A stretch of DNA of 15,813 bases from Candidatus Aenigmatarchaeota archaeon. GTDB lineage: Archaea; Aenigmatarchaeota; Aenigmatarchaeia; PWEA01; JAGHBM01. The notes below the pieces were generated by a model. It did no database searches, had not been told where the DNA came from, and saw nothing but the letters and a program-made list of their open reading frames with translations. The stretch lies in the NCBI GenBank assembly GCA_021160955.1, contig JAGHBM010000036.1:1-15813 (forward strand), given 5' to 3'. The position numbers and the translations under genes are program-made. Within the stretch, counting starts at the first letter, position 1. Each line of letters opens with the position of its first letter. Of this stretch, positions 6,182 to 13,890 are shown piece after piece.

Positions 6182-7453
6182 ATGACAAGAAAAATTTACA
6201 AAAGGAGAATTGAAGACAGAATTAAAAAGTTTATCAAGAGGAGAGAAATAATTTGTATAAGAGGTGCAAGACAAGTCGGTAAAACAACGCTCTTAAAAAT
6301 GCTTGAAAAGATGGTAAAGAGTGACAAAGCCTTTATAAACTTGGACTTGGTAACTCATCGAAGAAACTTGGAAGAAAATCCAATTGATTTTGTTGAAAGG
6401 TTTAAAAAACCAAAAAGAAGGTTAACTCTTTTCTTGGACGAGATTCAAAGGGTTAAAGATGCCGGTGAAAAATTAAAAATAATTTACGATGAATTCTCAG
6501 ATGTGAAAATGTTCATATCAGGTTCGTCTTCTTTAGAGATAAAAACTAATGTCTTTCCTCAACTGGTCGGAAGATTGTTTGTCTTTGATTTGTTTACGTT
6601 TGACTTTTTAGAGTACATATCGACGAAGGACGATGGATTGGCAAGAATACTCTCCAAAAAACAAAAATCCCTTAAAAACTTCATCGAGGGTAACAGAAAT
6701 ATAAAAAATGTAGAAAGACCATCATTCACGGACCAATTTACAAAATACCTGAAAGAGTATCTCATATTTGGTGGATATCCTGAAGTTGTGAAATCAAACA
6801 AATACGAAGAAAAAGAGTTCATATTGAAAAATATATACAATCTTTATTTGGAAAAAGACATAATATCATTCTTCAGAATAGAAGACACATCCAAATTTGA
6901 AGATGTTTTAAGAATGTTGGCATTCAACACATCAAACGTAATATCACTATCATCCATATCCTCAGACATTGGGATTAATTACAAAAAATCCGAAGAGTTC
7001 TTAACGATTCTCGAACATAGTTACATAATTTATAAGATAAGACCTTTCCACAAGAATATGACCACAGAAATTAAAAAATCTCCAAAAATATATTTCTTGG
7101 ATATAGGACTCAGAAACTCTATAATAGATAATTTTTCCAAGTTTGAGAGTAGAACCGATGGTGGAGCACTGTTAGAAAATTTCGTTCTCAGAGAACTTAT
7201 CACGAATTTTCATGGATGGAAAATTAATTATTGGAGAACTACTGGAGGTGCTGAGATAGATTTCATATTGACTAAAAAAGATGAGGTGATACCAATAGAA
7301 GTGAAGATGAGCGGAAATACCCTTGGAAAGGGATTTTATAGTTTCTTAAAAAGATACAAACCAAAAAAAGGAATTATAGTCACGTTGGATAAATTCAAAA
7401 AAGAAAAAATCGAGGACACGATGATATACTGGGTTCCTGCATACTACATCTGA
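6182..7453 (+). CDS. AAA-family ATPase with DUF4143 C-terminal domain
   Basis: The protein has 423 residues. The N-terminal P-loop domain (AAA_14 type) has Walker A GARQVGKTT (residues 28-36), Walker B LTLFLDEIQ (81-89) and a sensor-1-like FISGSSS (about 111-117). The C-terminal half matches DUF4143: GALLENFVLREL, a YWRTTGGAEIDFIL segment and PIEVKMS, whose spaced D, E and K residues resemble a PD-(D/E)XK nuclease fold. These proteins are frequent in archaea with many paralogues; their cellular role is not settled. The gene has its own TATA box inside a direct repeat, and lies 28 nt upstream of argS, so the two may be co-transcribed. Family assignment is firm, function unknown. Confidence 0.88.
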   Translation: MTRKIYKRRIEDRIKKFIKRREIICIRGARQVGKTTLLKMLEKMVKSDKAFINLDLVTHRRNLEENPIDFVERFKKPKRRLTLFLDEIQRVKDAGEKLKIIYDEFSDVKMFISGSSSLEIKTNVFPQLVGRLFVFDLFTFDFLEYISTKDDGLARILSKKQKSLKNFIEGNRNIKNVERPSFTDQFTKYLKEYLIFGGYPEVVKSNKYEEKEFILKNIYNLYLEKDIISFFRIEDTSKFEDVLRMLAFNTSNVISLSSISSDIGINYKKSEEFLTILEHSYIIYKIRPFHKNMTTEIKKSPKIYFLDIGLRNSIIDNFSKFESRTDGGALLENFVLRELITNFHGWKINYWRTTGGAEIDFILTKKDEVIPIEVKMSGNTLGKGFYSFLKRYKPKKGIIVTLDKFKKEKIEDTMIYWVPAYYI

Positions 7454-7481
7454 CACTTCATAAGCTCAGAGATGATAATTT

Positions 7482-9188
7482 ATGGGAGCAAGTAAAATAG
7501 AAAAAAAGGCCGTTGAGATATTGAAAAAAGTCGTGAATTTAGAAGAAGACGAAATCTTGAACTTGCTTGAAGAACCACCGGATCCAAAACTCGGTGATCT
7601 TGCGTTCCCATGTTTCGAACTTGCAAAGAAATTAAAAAAGAATCCAAACGAAATTGCCAAAGAGATCGTTGACAAGACAGAAATACCGAAAGACTCGATT
7701 TTCTCTGAAGTTAAGGTAATCGGTCCTTACGTGAACTTCTTCTTTGATAAAGGAAAGTTAGCAAAGTACGTGATAGAAAAAATCAAAAAAGAGAAAGAAA
7801 AGTTCGGTTCTGGTGAAAAGAAAAAAGAAAAGGTGATGATTGAACATTCACAACCCAATACACACAAAGCTTTTCATGTGGGACACCTGAGAAATGTTTG
7901 TCTCGGTGATTCATTGGTAAGAATTATGAAGTTTTATGGATACGATGTGATCTCGGCTAACTACATAAACGACACTGGACAACACGTGGCAAGATGTCTT
8001 TGGTGCTACCTAAAATTCCATAAAGGAGAAGAGCCCGAAACAAGAAAAGGCGAATGGCTGGGCAAACTCTATGCCGAAGCCACAAAGAAATTGGAAGAGA
8101 ATCCGGAATACAAAAAGGAAGTGGATGAAATTCAACAAAAACTTGAATCAAAAGATCCCAAAATCATGGAACTTTGGAAGAAAACTAGAGAATGGAGTCT
8201 TGAGGAATTCAGAAGAATATACAAGCAATTAAATGTGGACTTTGATGTTTGGTTCTATGATCATGAACTGATTGACAATTCCAAGAAAATAGTTGAGGAA
8301 CTTGTAAAGAAGGGTATAGCAGAAGAAAGTGAGGGTGCCATAGTCGTCAAAGAGGAAAAAACGGGTCTCCCAACTGTCATAATTCAAAAGAGTGATGGTA
8401 CCATACCTTACATAACTAAGGACTTAGAGCTGGCCAAGATAAAATTCGAAAAATACAAAATAGACAAATCCATATATGTTGTCGCAGCTCCGCAAACACT
8501 TCATTTCAAACAGCTCTTCAAAATCTTGGAATTGTATGGTTTCGAACAGGCAAAAAAATGTTATCATTTGTCATACGAACTCGTGATGTTAAAGACGGGC
8601 AAGATGTCATCGAGAGAGGGATCCGTCGTTCTGTACAGGGAACTCTTCGAAACCGCAAAGAAAAAAATAATAAAAGAGATTGAAAAGAGACATGAACTGA
8701 GCGACGAAGAGATCGATTCGTTGGCAGAAAAAATTGCGCTTGGCGCACTTAAGTATGCCATGCTGAAAAGAGAAAACAACAAGGTAATAATTTTCGACTG
8801 GGACGAAGTATTATCCATAGAAGGAGAGAGTGGTCCATATCTACAATACTCATTGGTGAGAGCGAAAAAGATTTTGGAGAAGGCAGGAACCGAACCCAAC
8901 TTTGATAAATTGAACCTCCTGGTAGAGGAGGATGAGTTCAATCTAATAAAAAAGATGAACGAATTTCCAGAAATCGTTAAAAAAGCATCGGAAAACTACA
9001 AACCACATCTGACAGCAAAGTATGCATTCGAACTTTCCACATTGTTCTCAAAGTTTTATGAAACTTGCCCTGTTATTCAAGCAGAAAAAAGTATAAAAGA
9101 AGCGAGATTATCCCTCGTCTGGACATTTATCCAAGTTATGAGGAATTGCCTGAAACTTCTCGGGATCGATGAAGTGGATATGATGTGA
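7482..9188 (+). CDS. argS: Arginyl-tRNA synthetase
   Basis: Charges tRNA-Arg with arginine in the cytoplasm (class I synthetase), 568 residues. The N-terminal additional domain (about 1-115) ends before the catalytic block IEHSQPNTHKAFHVGHLRN, where HVGH (132-135) is the HIGH motif. KMSSR (374-378) is the KMSKS loop. Further marks are YINDTGQ, a GLPTVIIQKSDGTIPYITKDL block, and the C-terminal DALR anticodon-binding domain (about 460-568, starting SGPYLQYSLVRAKKIL). The length is normal. A one-mismatch SD, GAGATGAT (7469-7476), precedes the ATG by 5 nt. It follows the ATPase by 28 nt and ends head-on against a minus-strand gene with no spacer. Confidence 0.97.
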   Translation: MGASKIEKKAVEILKKVVNLEEDEILNLLEEPPDPKLGDLAFPCFELAKKLKKNPNEIAKEIVDKTEIPKDSIFSEVKVIGPYVNFFFDKGKLAKYVIEKIKKEKEKFGSGEKKKEKVMIEHSQPNTHKAFHVGHLRNVCLGDSLVRIMKFYGYDVISANYINDTGQHVARCLWCYLKFHKGEEPETRKGEWLGKLYAEATKKLEENPEYKKEVDEIQQKLESKDPKIMELWKKTREWSLEEFRRIYKQLNVDFDVWFYDHELIDNSKKIVEELVKKGIAEESEGAIVVKEEKTGLPTVIIQKSDGTIPYITKDLELAKIKFEKYKIDKSIYVVAAPQTLHFKQLFKILELYGFEQAKKCYHLSYELVMLKTGKMSSREGSVVLYRELFETAKKKIIKEIEKRHELSDEEIDSLAEKIALGALKYAMLKRENNKVIIFDWDEVLSIEGESGPYLQYSLVRAKKILEKAGTEPNFDKLNLLVEEDEFNLIKKMNEFPEIVKKASENYKPHLTAKYAFELSTLFSKFYETCPVIQAEKSIKEARLSLVWTFIQVMRNCLKLLGIDEVDMM

Positions 9189-9359
9189 TCAAAAATATCT
9201 CTTGTCAAACTCATCGACTCTCTTGTTATGTGGATCCATGATTCCAGTGATGCCTATGTCATCAGGACCTATGGTTTTTTCTCCGTAGTCAAACTCCTCG
9301 TAAGCTATTCCAGACGGGTTCATCACTCCTGTAAATCCTATATCTTCGTATATGCACAT
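9189..9359 (-). CDS. Unknown small protein with an internal DIGxTGxMxP repeat
   Basis: A 56-residue protein I do not recognise. It contains two copies of a motif: EDIGFTGVMNP followed by EEFDYGE, and DDIGITGIMDP followed by DEFDKRYF. The copies use different synonymous codons (GGA/GGC, ACA/ACT), which suggests selection on the protein rather than a fresh DNA duplication. There is no signal peptide or membrane helix; it is acidic and probably cytoplasmic. The start is the ATG at 9359, since TATATTTATA at 9394-9385 sits about 30 nt upstream. A GTG six codons earlier (9377) is an alternative. Its stop codon abuts the argS stop on the other strand. Coding status is likely, function unknown. Confidence 0.6.
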   Translation of the reverse strand: MCIYEDIGFTGVMNPSGIAYEEFDYGEKTIGPDDIGITGIMDPHNKRVDEFDKRYF

Positions 9360-9384
9360 GAACAAAAAGATTCTCACAATACTC

Positions 9385-9394
9385 TATAAATATA
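9385..9394 (-). promoter_or_regulatory. TATA box for the small repeat protein
   Basis: On the minus strand this reads TATATTTATA, centred about 30 nt before the ATG at 9359. It predicts a transcript with an almost absent leader and argues against the upstream GTG start at 9377. Confidence 0.55.
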
Positions 9395-9427
9395 ACCTCG
9401 ACAATTCGTGTAGAATTCGACTTGAAG

Positions 9428-10087
9428 TTATATGTAATTTAAAATCTCGGAAAAATTCATTATAGTCTTGTCACAGTATTTCTCGAGCTCTTTACAGTTT
9501 TTCCCAAATTTCAATATTTTTATATCATAATTTTCTTTCATCATGTAAGCTTCCTTTGCAGCATCGATATCATTTTTATCGTCTACAACCAAAATACCAG
9601 ATCCATATTCTTCAAACTTCTTTCTGACATAAGATTTTTTGGATCCGTTATCATCAAAATACAACCTACCTCCTACAATTTTTGGAATTGTCGTCACATG
9701 TAATTCGTCCAAATAAGAAATCTCCTCAGAAAGATCAGGATCTTGAACATTCTCCATCAATTTTTTCTTCAAAGTTTCTCCATTCGAATTCACACCGAAT
9801 ATTGGATTGTCAGTGCAAACAAAGTTATCGTAACCTTTTAACTTCAAAGCCTTGAGGGTTATTCCCACATCAGGACGCAACTCAAATCCCTCAGAGATTC
9901 GTTTGGCCAAGGAAAAAAATTCATCGGTCAATCCGTTGAGCTCATATTGAAGAGCAGAAGGATCGTTTCTGAACCTCTCGTAGATCTCTCCGACACTGAG
10001 TTCATCAGCAACCCTTTGACATGAACCCATTGGTCCGTCCAAATCAGTTATGAAAGCTTTATTCCCCACCAACCTTTTTTTATACAT
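9428..10087 (-). CDS. HAD-superfamily hydrolase
   Basis: A 219-residue haloacid dehalogenase-fold protein, probably a cytoplasmic phosphatase. Motif I is FITDLDGP (D15 nucleophile, D17 acid/base). Motif II is VCTDNP (Thr). Motif III is probably the Lys in the GSKKSYVRKKF region, and motif IV is VVDDKNDID (paired Asp for magnesium). A helical insert follows motif I (about residues 25-75), as in C1-cap HADs. The GP after the nucleophile loop recalls archaeal EhaR-like HADs, but I cannot confirm that subgroup. I chose the ATG at 10087 over one at 10111 because the TATA box overlaps the longer start and lies about 27 nt upstream of 10087. Substrate unknown. Confidence 0.85.
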   Translation of the reverse strand: MYKKRLVGNKAFITDLDGPMGSCQRVADELSVGEIYERFRNDPSALQYELNGLTDEFFSLAKRISEGFELRPDVGITLKALKLKGYDNFVCTDNPIFGVNSNGETLKKKLMENVQDPDLSEEISYLDELHVTTIPKIVGGRLYFDDNGSKKSYVRKKFEEYGSGILVVDDKNDIDAAKEAYMMKENYDIKILKFGKNCKELEKYCDKTIMNFSEILNYI

Positions 10088-10110
10088 CGAAGGTAATAGA
10101 CAGTCGCCCA

Positions 10111-10118
10111 ATATTTAA
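10111..10118 (-). promoter_or_regulatory. TATA box for a leaderless HAD hydrolase mRNA
   Basis: TTAAATAT on the minus strand is centred about 27 nt before the ATG at 10087. It lies inside the longer reading frame, which shows that the upstream ATG at 10111 is not the start. Confidence 0.65.
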
Positions 10119-10175
10119 GGTTAACTTCGACAAAACACGAACAATTCGACCGAAAACAAATTTTAAAAAAATAGG

Positions 10176-10183
10176 TTTAAATA
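10176..10183 (+). promoter_or_regulatory. TATA box for a leaderless PCMT-like mRNA
   Basis: TTTAAATA is centred about 27 nt before the ATG at 10207, with no SD between. It is paired back-to-back with the HAD promoter about 65 bp away. Confidence 0.65.
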
Positions 10184-10206
10184 GATTTGCAAAGAATTTT
10201 TCTGTT

Positions 10207-10857
10207 ATGGATTTGGAAAAACTCAGAGAAGTCTTCAAAGAACACGCTAAGAAAGAAATAGGTTTGGGTGATCCCTGGCTTGATGAAGACTTCAACGAAT
10301 TTAAAAACATGATCGAAGCACTCGACGTAAAAGAAGGTGATATCCTGTACGTCGGGGCAGGAACTGGTTTTGGAGTATACGTTCTTTCTGAATTACTAAA
10401 GGATCGAGGAAAGATATACGCATATGAGATTGATCCAAACAACATTGAGGTGACCAAGAAAAATTTGGATTCTCTAAAGGATGTCATGAATTATGACAAC
10501 ATAATACTGAAAGAATGTGACGGTTTTATTCACAACAAGAAGGTTGATAACATCGTAATCACCGCAGGAGCACCATATGAACAGAATGAACAGAACAGTG
10601 AGCTGTATGAATACCTTGAAAGTCATTTAAACGTAGGTGGGAAAACAGTAATCCCATTCGGCCACTTGGGAAAAATATATCATGATGTCGTCTGTATAGG
10701 CAAGGCCTACGGGCTTGAGAACGTAGATGGAAAAATAACATCCAAAGTCATAAGTGATCATAGTGGGATGTGGTATCCCTTGAGAGGGAGGTACGGATTC
10801 AGTGATGAGAAAATACAAAGAGTACAGAAAGAACCTCCATTAGTTGAACTAATATGA
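10207..10857 (+). CDS. PCMT-like SAM methyltransferase lacking the usual N-terminal active-site segment
   Basis: The 216-residue protein carries the protein-L-isoaspartate O-methyltransferase core: motif I ILYVGAGTGFGVYVLSELL (residues 46-64), acidic strand 2 IYAYEIDPNN (70-79), DNIVITAGAP (114-123) and GGKTVIPFG (144-152). The last two are characteristic of PCMT. However, PCMT normally begins with about 60 residues ending in a TISAPHM-type loop with the catalytic Ser/Thr. Here the N-terminus is only about 43 residues, IGLGDPWLDEDFNEFKNMI, without that loop. It could be a divergent PCMT with altered chemistry or a related methyltransferase for another substrate. The leaderless start at 10207 is well placed, so the short N-terminus is not a mis-called start. 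Confidence 0.75.
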   Translation: MDLEKLREVFKEHAKKEIGLGDPWLDEDFNEFKNMIEALDVKEGDILYVGAGTGFGVYVLSELLKDRGKIYAYEIDPNNIEVTKKNLDSLKDVMNYDNIILKECDGFIHNKKVDNIVITAGAPYEQNEQNSELYEYLESHLNVGGKTVIPFGHLGKIYHDVVCIGKAYGLENVDGKITSKVISDHSGMWYPLRGRYGFSDEKIQRVQKEPPLVELI

Positions 10858-10908
10858 CAAGATTAACACAACAAAATTTCAATGAAAATGAAATAGAAGA
10901 TGTTATTT

Positions 10909-11949
10909 TCACTTGTCTCTATTCAACATAAAATCTATTGCCATCCTGAGTTGCTCCTTTGCTTTATTCTCCTTCAAGAAATCTAATTTTTCAAAGTTCT
11001 CCATGGCTTCCTTGGCAAGTCTCTCGGCTATTTTCTGACCGTATTCTATGCTACCGTACTTTTTCATGAGTTCTATTACCTCAAAAACATCTTCCTGAGT
11101 TTTCTCTTCTCTTGGTTTGTTAAGAATCTCTATTATCCTTTTTCTATCGTCATCCTTAGCAGACCTTAACAGATGCCCAAGCATCAAAGTCCTCTTGCCC
11201 TCAATTATATCACCGCCGATCTCTTTACCATACTTTTTTTCATCACCGATCAAGTTCAGCAGATCGTCCTTTATTTGGAAACACCTCCCCAACGGAGTTC
11301 CAACTTTGAATATGGCATCCAGTTGTTCCCTTGTTGCACCAGCGACTATTGCACCAAGCCTCATTGGTCCGGCTATGGTGTAGTAGACTGTCTTTCCATC
11401 AACTATGAAGAAATAATCTTCGTCCGTGAAATCTATTTTGTTTTCTTTCGTCCATTTGATCTCAACGGTCTGTCCTATGGTAGCCCTGAGCAACATTTTA
11501 TAAAATTCATCCATTATTTCAAAAGTCTTCTGTGGTCCGAGAACTTTTTCGTTGTCCCTTAAAATCTTCCACATTCTTATGTGAAGGTCGTCACCAGCAT
11601 TTATGGCAAGCTCTCTCCCATAAATTTTGTGCAATGCAGGACGACCTCTCCTTTCTTCGGAATCATCTTCGAAATCATCGTGTATGAGTATCCAATCCTC
11701 AGATGTCTGCATTGCCGCAGCGGTCTTTATTGCCTTGTTCGGGTCACCGCCCATTGCCTCGCACATCAGTAGAACTAATGTTGGCCTAACGTACTTTCCC
11801 TGCCTTTCGGGATAATCCTTAACCATCTTTATGTGAAAGTTCTTTATATCTTCGTATTTTGGTGGAACCTCCTGTGGTGTGAGATACTTCTTTATCTCTT
11901 CCCAAACTATTGGTTTCTTCTCCATGAGAACGTTCACGAACGGATGCAA
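10909..11949 (-). CDS. Polyprenyl (geranylgeranyl-type) diphosphate synthase
   Basis: Condenses IPP with allylic diphosphates to make the C15/C20 chains of archaeal lipids. It is 346 residues from the chosen start. The first Asp-rich motif is IHDDFED (D91, D92, D95), followed by RRGRPALH. The second is QIKDDLLN (D228, D229), with Asn in the third place as in many GGPP synthases. Trp86, five residues before the first motif, is bulky; in type I archaeal enzymes this position limits chain length, so C20 or shorter is inferred. GQTVEIKW and GKRT blocks are present. The start is TTG at 11949: GGAGGTG (11961-11955) lies 5 nt before it, and TGA precedes it directly in frame. An ATG eight codons on (11925) lacks an SD. 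Divergent from idi. Confidence 0.92.
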   Translation of the reverse strand: MHPFVNVLMEKKPIVWEEIKKYLTPQEVPPKYEDIKNFHIKMVKDYPERQGKYVRPTLVLLMCEAMGGDPNKAIKTAAAMQTSEDWILIHDDFEDDSEERRGRPALHKIYGRELAINAGDDLHIRMWKILRDNEKVLGPQKTFEIMDEFYKMLLRATIGQTVEIKWTKENKIDFTDEDYFFIVDGKTVYYTIAGPMRLGAIVAGATREQLDAIFKVGTPLGRCFQIKDDLLNLIGDEKKYGKEIGGDIIEGKRTLMLGHLLRSAKDDDRKRIIEILNKPREEKTQEDVFEVIELMKKYGSIEYGQKIAERLAKEAMENFEKLDFLKENKAKEQLRMAIDFMLNRDK

Positions 11950-11990
11950 TCAAACACCTCCAAATATTCTCGGTATCGATCAGATTTATT

Positions 11991-12086
11991 TCAAAAATTT
12001 ATTTCTCTACTGTAAAATTTTTCTACCCTCATTTCTGCTTTCTGATAATAAAGTTCGATTTTCTCTTCACGGCTCAACAAATCCAT
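11991..12086 (-). CDS. Possible 31-residue protein or leader ORF upstream of the prenyl synthase
   Basis: Thirty-one codons from ATG 12086 to TGA at 11991 encode a charged peptide, MDLLSREEKIELYYQKAEM then RVEKFYSREINF, likely to form one amphipathic helix. GAGGTGA (12097-12091) is a strong SD 4 nt before the ATG. A TATA element centred near 12125 predicts transcription from about 12099, giving a very short leader that just contains the SD. The prenyl synthase TTG follows 41 nt after the stop, so the two are probably co-transcribed. I know no homologue. It may be a microprotein or a leader peptide; chance cannot be excluded at this length. Confidence 0.5.
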   Translation of the reverse strand: MDLLSREEKIELYYQKAEMRVEKFYSREINF

Positions 12087-12117
12087 TGCCTCACCTCTTA
12101 TAAAATAACTTTTAAGC

Positions 12118-12133
12118 AACTTATAAATAAGTT
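12118..12133. promoter_or_regulatory. Palindromic, potentially bidirectional TATA element
   Basis: AACTTATAAATAAGTT has perfect 7-bp arms around a 2-bp centre and reads as a good TATA box on both strands. It predicts starts near 12099 (minus: small ORF and prenyl synthase) and near 12152 (plus: idi). A second plus-strand A/T element, AATTTATTTAAG at 12146-12157, could instead serve idi. Confidence 0.5.
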
Positions 12134-12185
12134 GTCCCATCCAAAAATTTATTTAAGTTCCAATCAAATTACCTATGTCGATACC

Positions 12186-12701
12186 ATGGAAAGAGTGATA
12201 CTCGTAGACGAAAATGATAATGAGATCGGAACTGAAGAAAAAATAAAGGCACATCAGAATGGCGGAAAGCTTCATCGTGCTTTTTCTATCCTTGTGCTCA
12301 ACTCCAAAGGAGAGCTCTTGATCCAAAAGAGAGCTTCAGATAAATACCACTGTCCCGGACTTTGGTCAAACACTTGTTGTTCGCATCCGAGACCGGGTGA
12401 AACCGTTGAAGAAGCCGCTCACAGAAGGTTGATGGAAGAGTGCGGTTTTGATACCGACCTCAGGGAGATATTTTCATTTATTTACAAGATAGACTTCGAC
12501 AACGGCTTGACAGAACGGGAATTTGATCACGTACTCATCGGAAAATACGATGGAGAAATTCATCCAAATCCAGAAGAGGTTGAAGAGTGCAGATGGATTG
12601 ACATGAAAGCCTTGAAGAGAGAAGTCGAGAACGATCCAGAAAAGTTTACACCTTGGTTCAGACTGATTCTGGAAAGAATCAACTTTAATAATCCAGGATA
12701 A
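12186..12701 (+). CDS. idi: Isopentenyl-diphosphate delta-isomerase, type I (Nudix)
   Basis: Interconverts IPP and DMAPP, supplying the starter for the prenyl synthase encoded divergently next to it. It has 171 residues. The N-terminus MERVILVDENDNEIG is typical. H23 and H30 (AHQNGGKLHRAFS), the catalytic Cys block SNTCCSHPRPGE (C65, H67), the Nudix-like helix EEAAHRRLMEECGFD and the acidic pair in LTEREF (E110, E112) match type I enzymes. The start is ATG 12186, fitting family N-termini; an upstream TTG at 12132 would add an unrelated tail. No clear SD is present. Most archaea use the unrelated flavin-dependent type II enzyme, so type I is notable, though known in some lineages. trpS follows 25 nt later. 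Confidence 0.95.
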   Translation: MERVILVDENDNEIGTEEKIKAHQNGGKLHRAFSILVLNSKGELLIQKRASDKYHCPGLWSNTCCSHPRPGETVEEAAHRRLMEECGFDTDLREIFSFIYKIDFDNGLTEREFDHVLIGKYDGEIHPNPEEVEECRWIDMKALKREVENDPEKFTPWFRLILERINFNNPG

Positions 12702-12726
12702 GTAATCATATTTGTCGGTGAAAATT

Positions 12727-13833
12727 ATGAAGGTAACGCCATGGGAAGTGGAAGGAAAGATAGACTATGACAGACTGATAAAGGAATTCGGCACCAAACC
12801 TATAACCTCCAAAATTCTTAAGAGAATTGAGAAGCACACCGGTGAGCTACACTATTTGTTGAGAAGGGGAATATTTTTCTGTCATCGTGACCTCGATTGG
12901 CTGTTGGACAAATATGAGAATGGAGAAAGTTTTTATCTTTACACGGGCAGAGGACCATCCGGATACACACACCTGGGGCACTTGATCCCATGGATTTTGA
13001 CAAAATGGCTTCAAGATAAGTTCGATGCAGAACTCTGGTTCCAGCTCACGGATGATGAGAAGTTCTTGTTCAACCAAAAACTCGATATAGAAGATGCAAA
13101 AAAATACGCATATGAAAACGCACTGGACATAATAGCACTCGGTTTTAAAAGAGGAAAAACCTTCATATTCACGGACACTGATTACTCTGGCGAGCTCTAT
13201 CCCCAAGCCATAAAAGTTGCCAAGAAAATAACGTTCTCAACTGCTAAGGCAGTTTTTGGATTCAAGAACGAAAGCAACATAGGACAAATATTCTTCACCA
13301 GCATGCAATCAGTTCCAGCATTCTTACCATCGGTGAAAAAAGGTAAGAACATACCATGTTTGATACCTCTCGCCATAGATCAAGATCCACATTTCAGGGT
13401 TGCAAGAGATGTGCTACCAAAGCTTGGATTTTACAAACCCGCAATAATTCACTCAAAGTTCATGCCCTCGTTGAGCGAAGGTGGAAAGATGTCGGCATCA
13501 GATCCACAAAGTTGCATATTCACCACAGATACTCCAGGAGAAGTGGAAAGAAAAATTTGGAATGCATTCACGGGTGGTCGTGGAAGTCTGAAGGAGCAAA
13601 AAGAAAAGGGAGGTAACCCCGACATATGCCCGATTTATCAATACTATTATTTTCTGTTTGAGCAGGATGACAAAAAACTCAAGGAGATTTACAATTCGTG
13701 TAGATCCGGAAATAGGACATGTGGAGAGTGTAAGAGAGAGCTGATCGATAGAATAAACTCGTTCTTGAAAAAACATCAAGAAAGGAGAGAAAAAGCAAAA
13801 AAGGTTTTGGATAAATTCATTTTGAAGAGCTAA
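12727..13833 (+). CDS. trpS: Tryptophanyl-tRNA synthetase (archaeal/eukaryal type)
   Basis: Charges tRNA-Trp in the cytoplasm (class I synthetase), 368 residues. The block LYTGRGPSGYTHLGHLIP (HLGH, residues 82-85) is the HIGH motif in its archaeal/eukaryal form, preceded by the N-terminal domain with FCHRDLDWLL. AIDQDPHFRVARDV is the conserved catalytic segment, and KMSAS (254-258) is the KMSKS loop. A C-x5-C-x2-C cluster (CRSGNRTCGEC) lies near the C-terminus, as in some archaeal TrpRS, and may bind metal. The start is ATG 12727, with GGTGA (12717-12721) 5 nt before it; the TTG at 12712 has no such support. It lies 25 nt after idi, so the two are probably co-transcribed. It converges with rtcB. 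Confidence 0.97.
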   Translation: MKVTPWEVEGKIDYDRLIKEFGTKPITSKILKRIEKHTGELHYLLRRGIFFCHRDLDWLLDKYENGESFYLYTGRGPSGYTHLGHLIPWILTKWLQDKFDAELWFQLTDDEKFLFNQKLDIEDAKKYAYENALDIIALGFKRGKTFIFTDTDYSGELYPQAIKVAKKITFSTAKAVFGFKNESNIGQIFFTSMQSVPAFLPSVKKGKNIPCLIPLAIDQDPHFRVARDVLPKLGFYKPAIIHSKFMPSLSEGGKMSASDPQSCIFTTDTPGEVERKIWNAFTGGRGSLKEQKEKGGNPDICPIYQYYYFLFEQDDKKLKEIYNSCRSGNRTCGECKRELIDRINSFLKKHQERREKAKKVLDKFILKS

Positions 13834-13853
13834 ATCTATAGGCACTGAAATTC

Positions 13854-13881
13854 AAAAAAAATATTTACAAAAAATTAAAAA
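13854..13881 (-). terminator. Oligo-T terminator of rtcB
   Basis: On the minus strand, T tracts of 5, 6 and 8 bases follow the rtcB stop codon within 40 nt (plus-strand A runs at 13877-13881, 13869-13874 and 13854-13861). Archaeal RNA polymerase terminates at such tracts without a hairpin. No comparable T tract was seen on the plus strand for trpS. Confidence 0.6.
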
Positions 13882-13890
13882 TACTCTGGA

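Noticed and set aside
10080..10487. A 135-codon minus-strand frame across the HAD/PCMT-like divergent region.
   Set aside because: It covers both leaderless promoters and the PCMT-like N-terminus and has no motif.
10858..10908. Possible terminator hairpin between the convergent PCMT-like and prenyl synthase genes (TTTCA/TGAAA).
   Set aside because: The inverted repeat is very short with almost no loop, and T tracts on either strand are only 3-4 bases.
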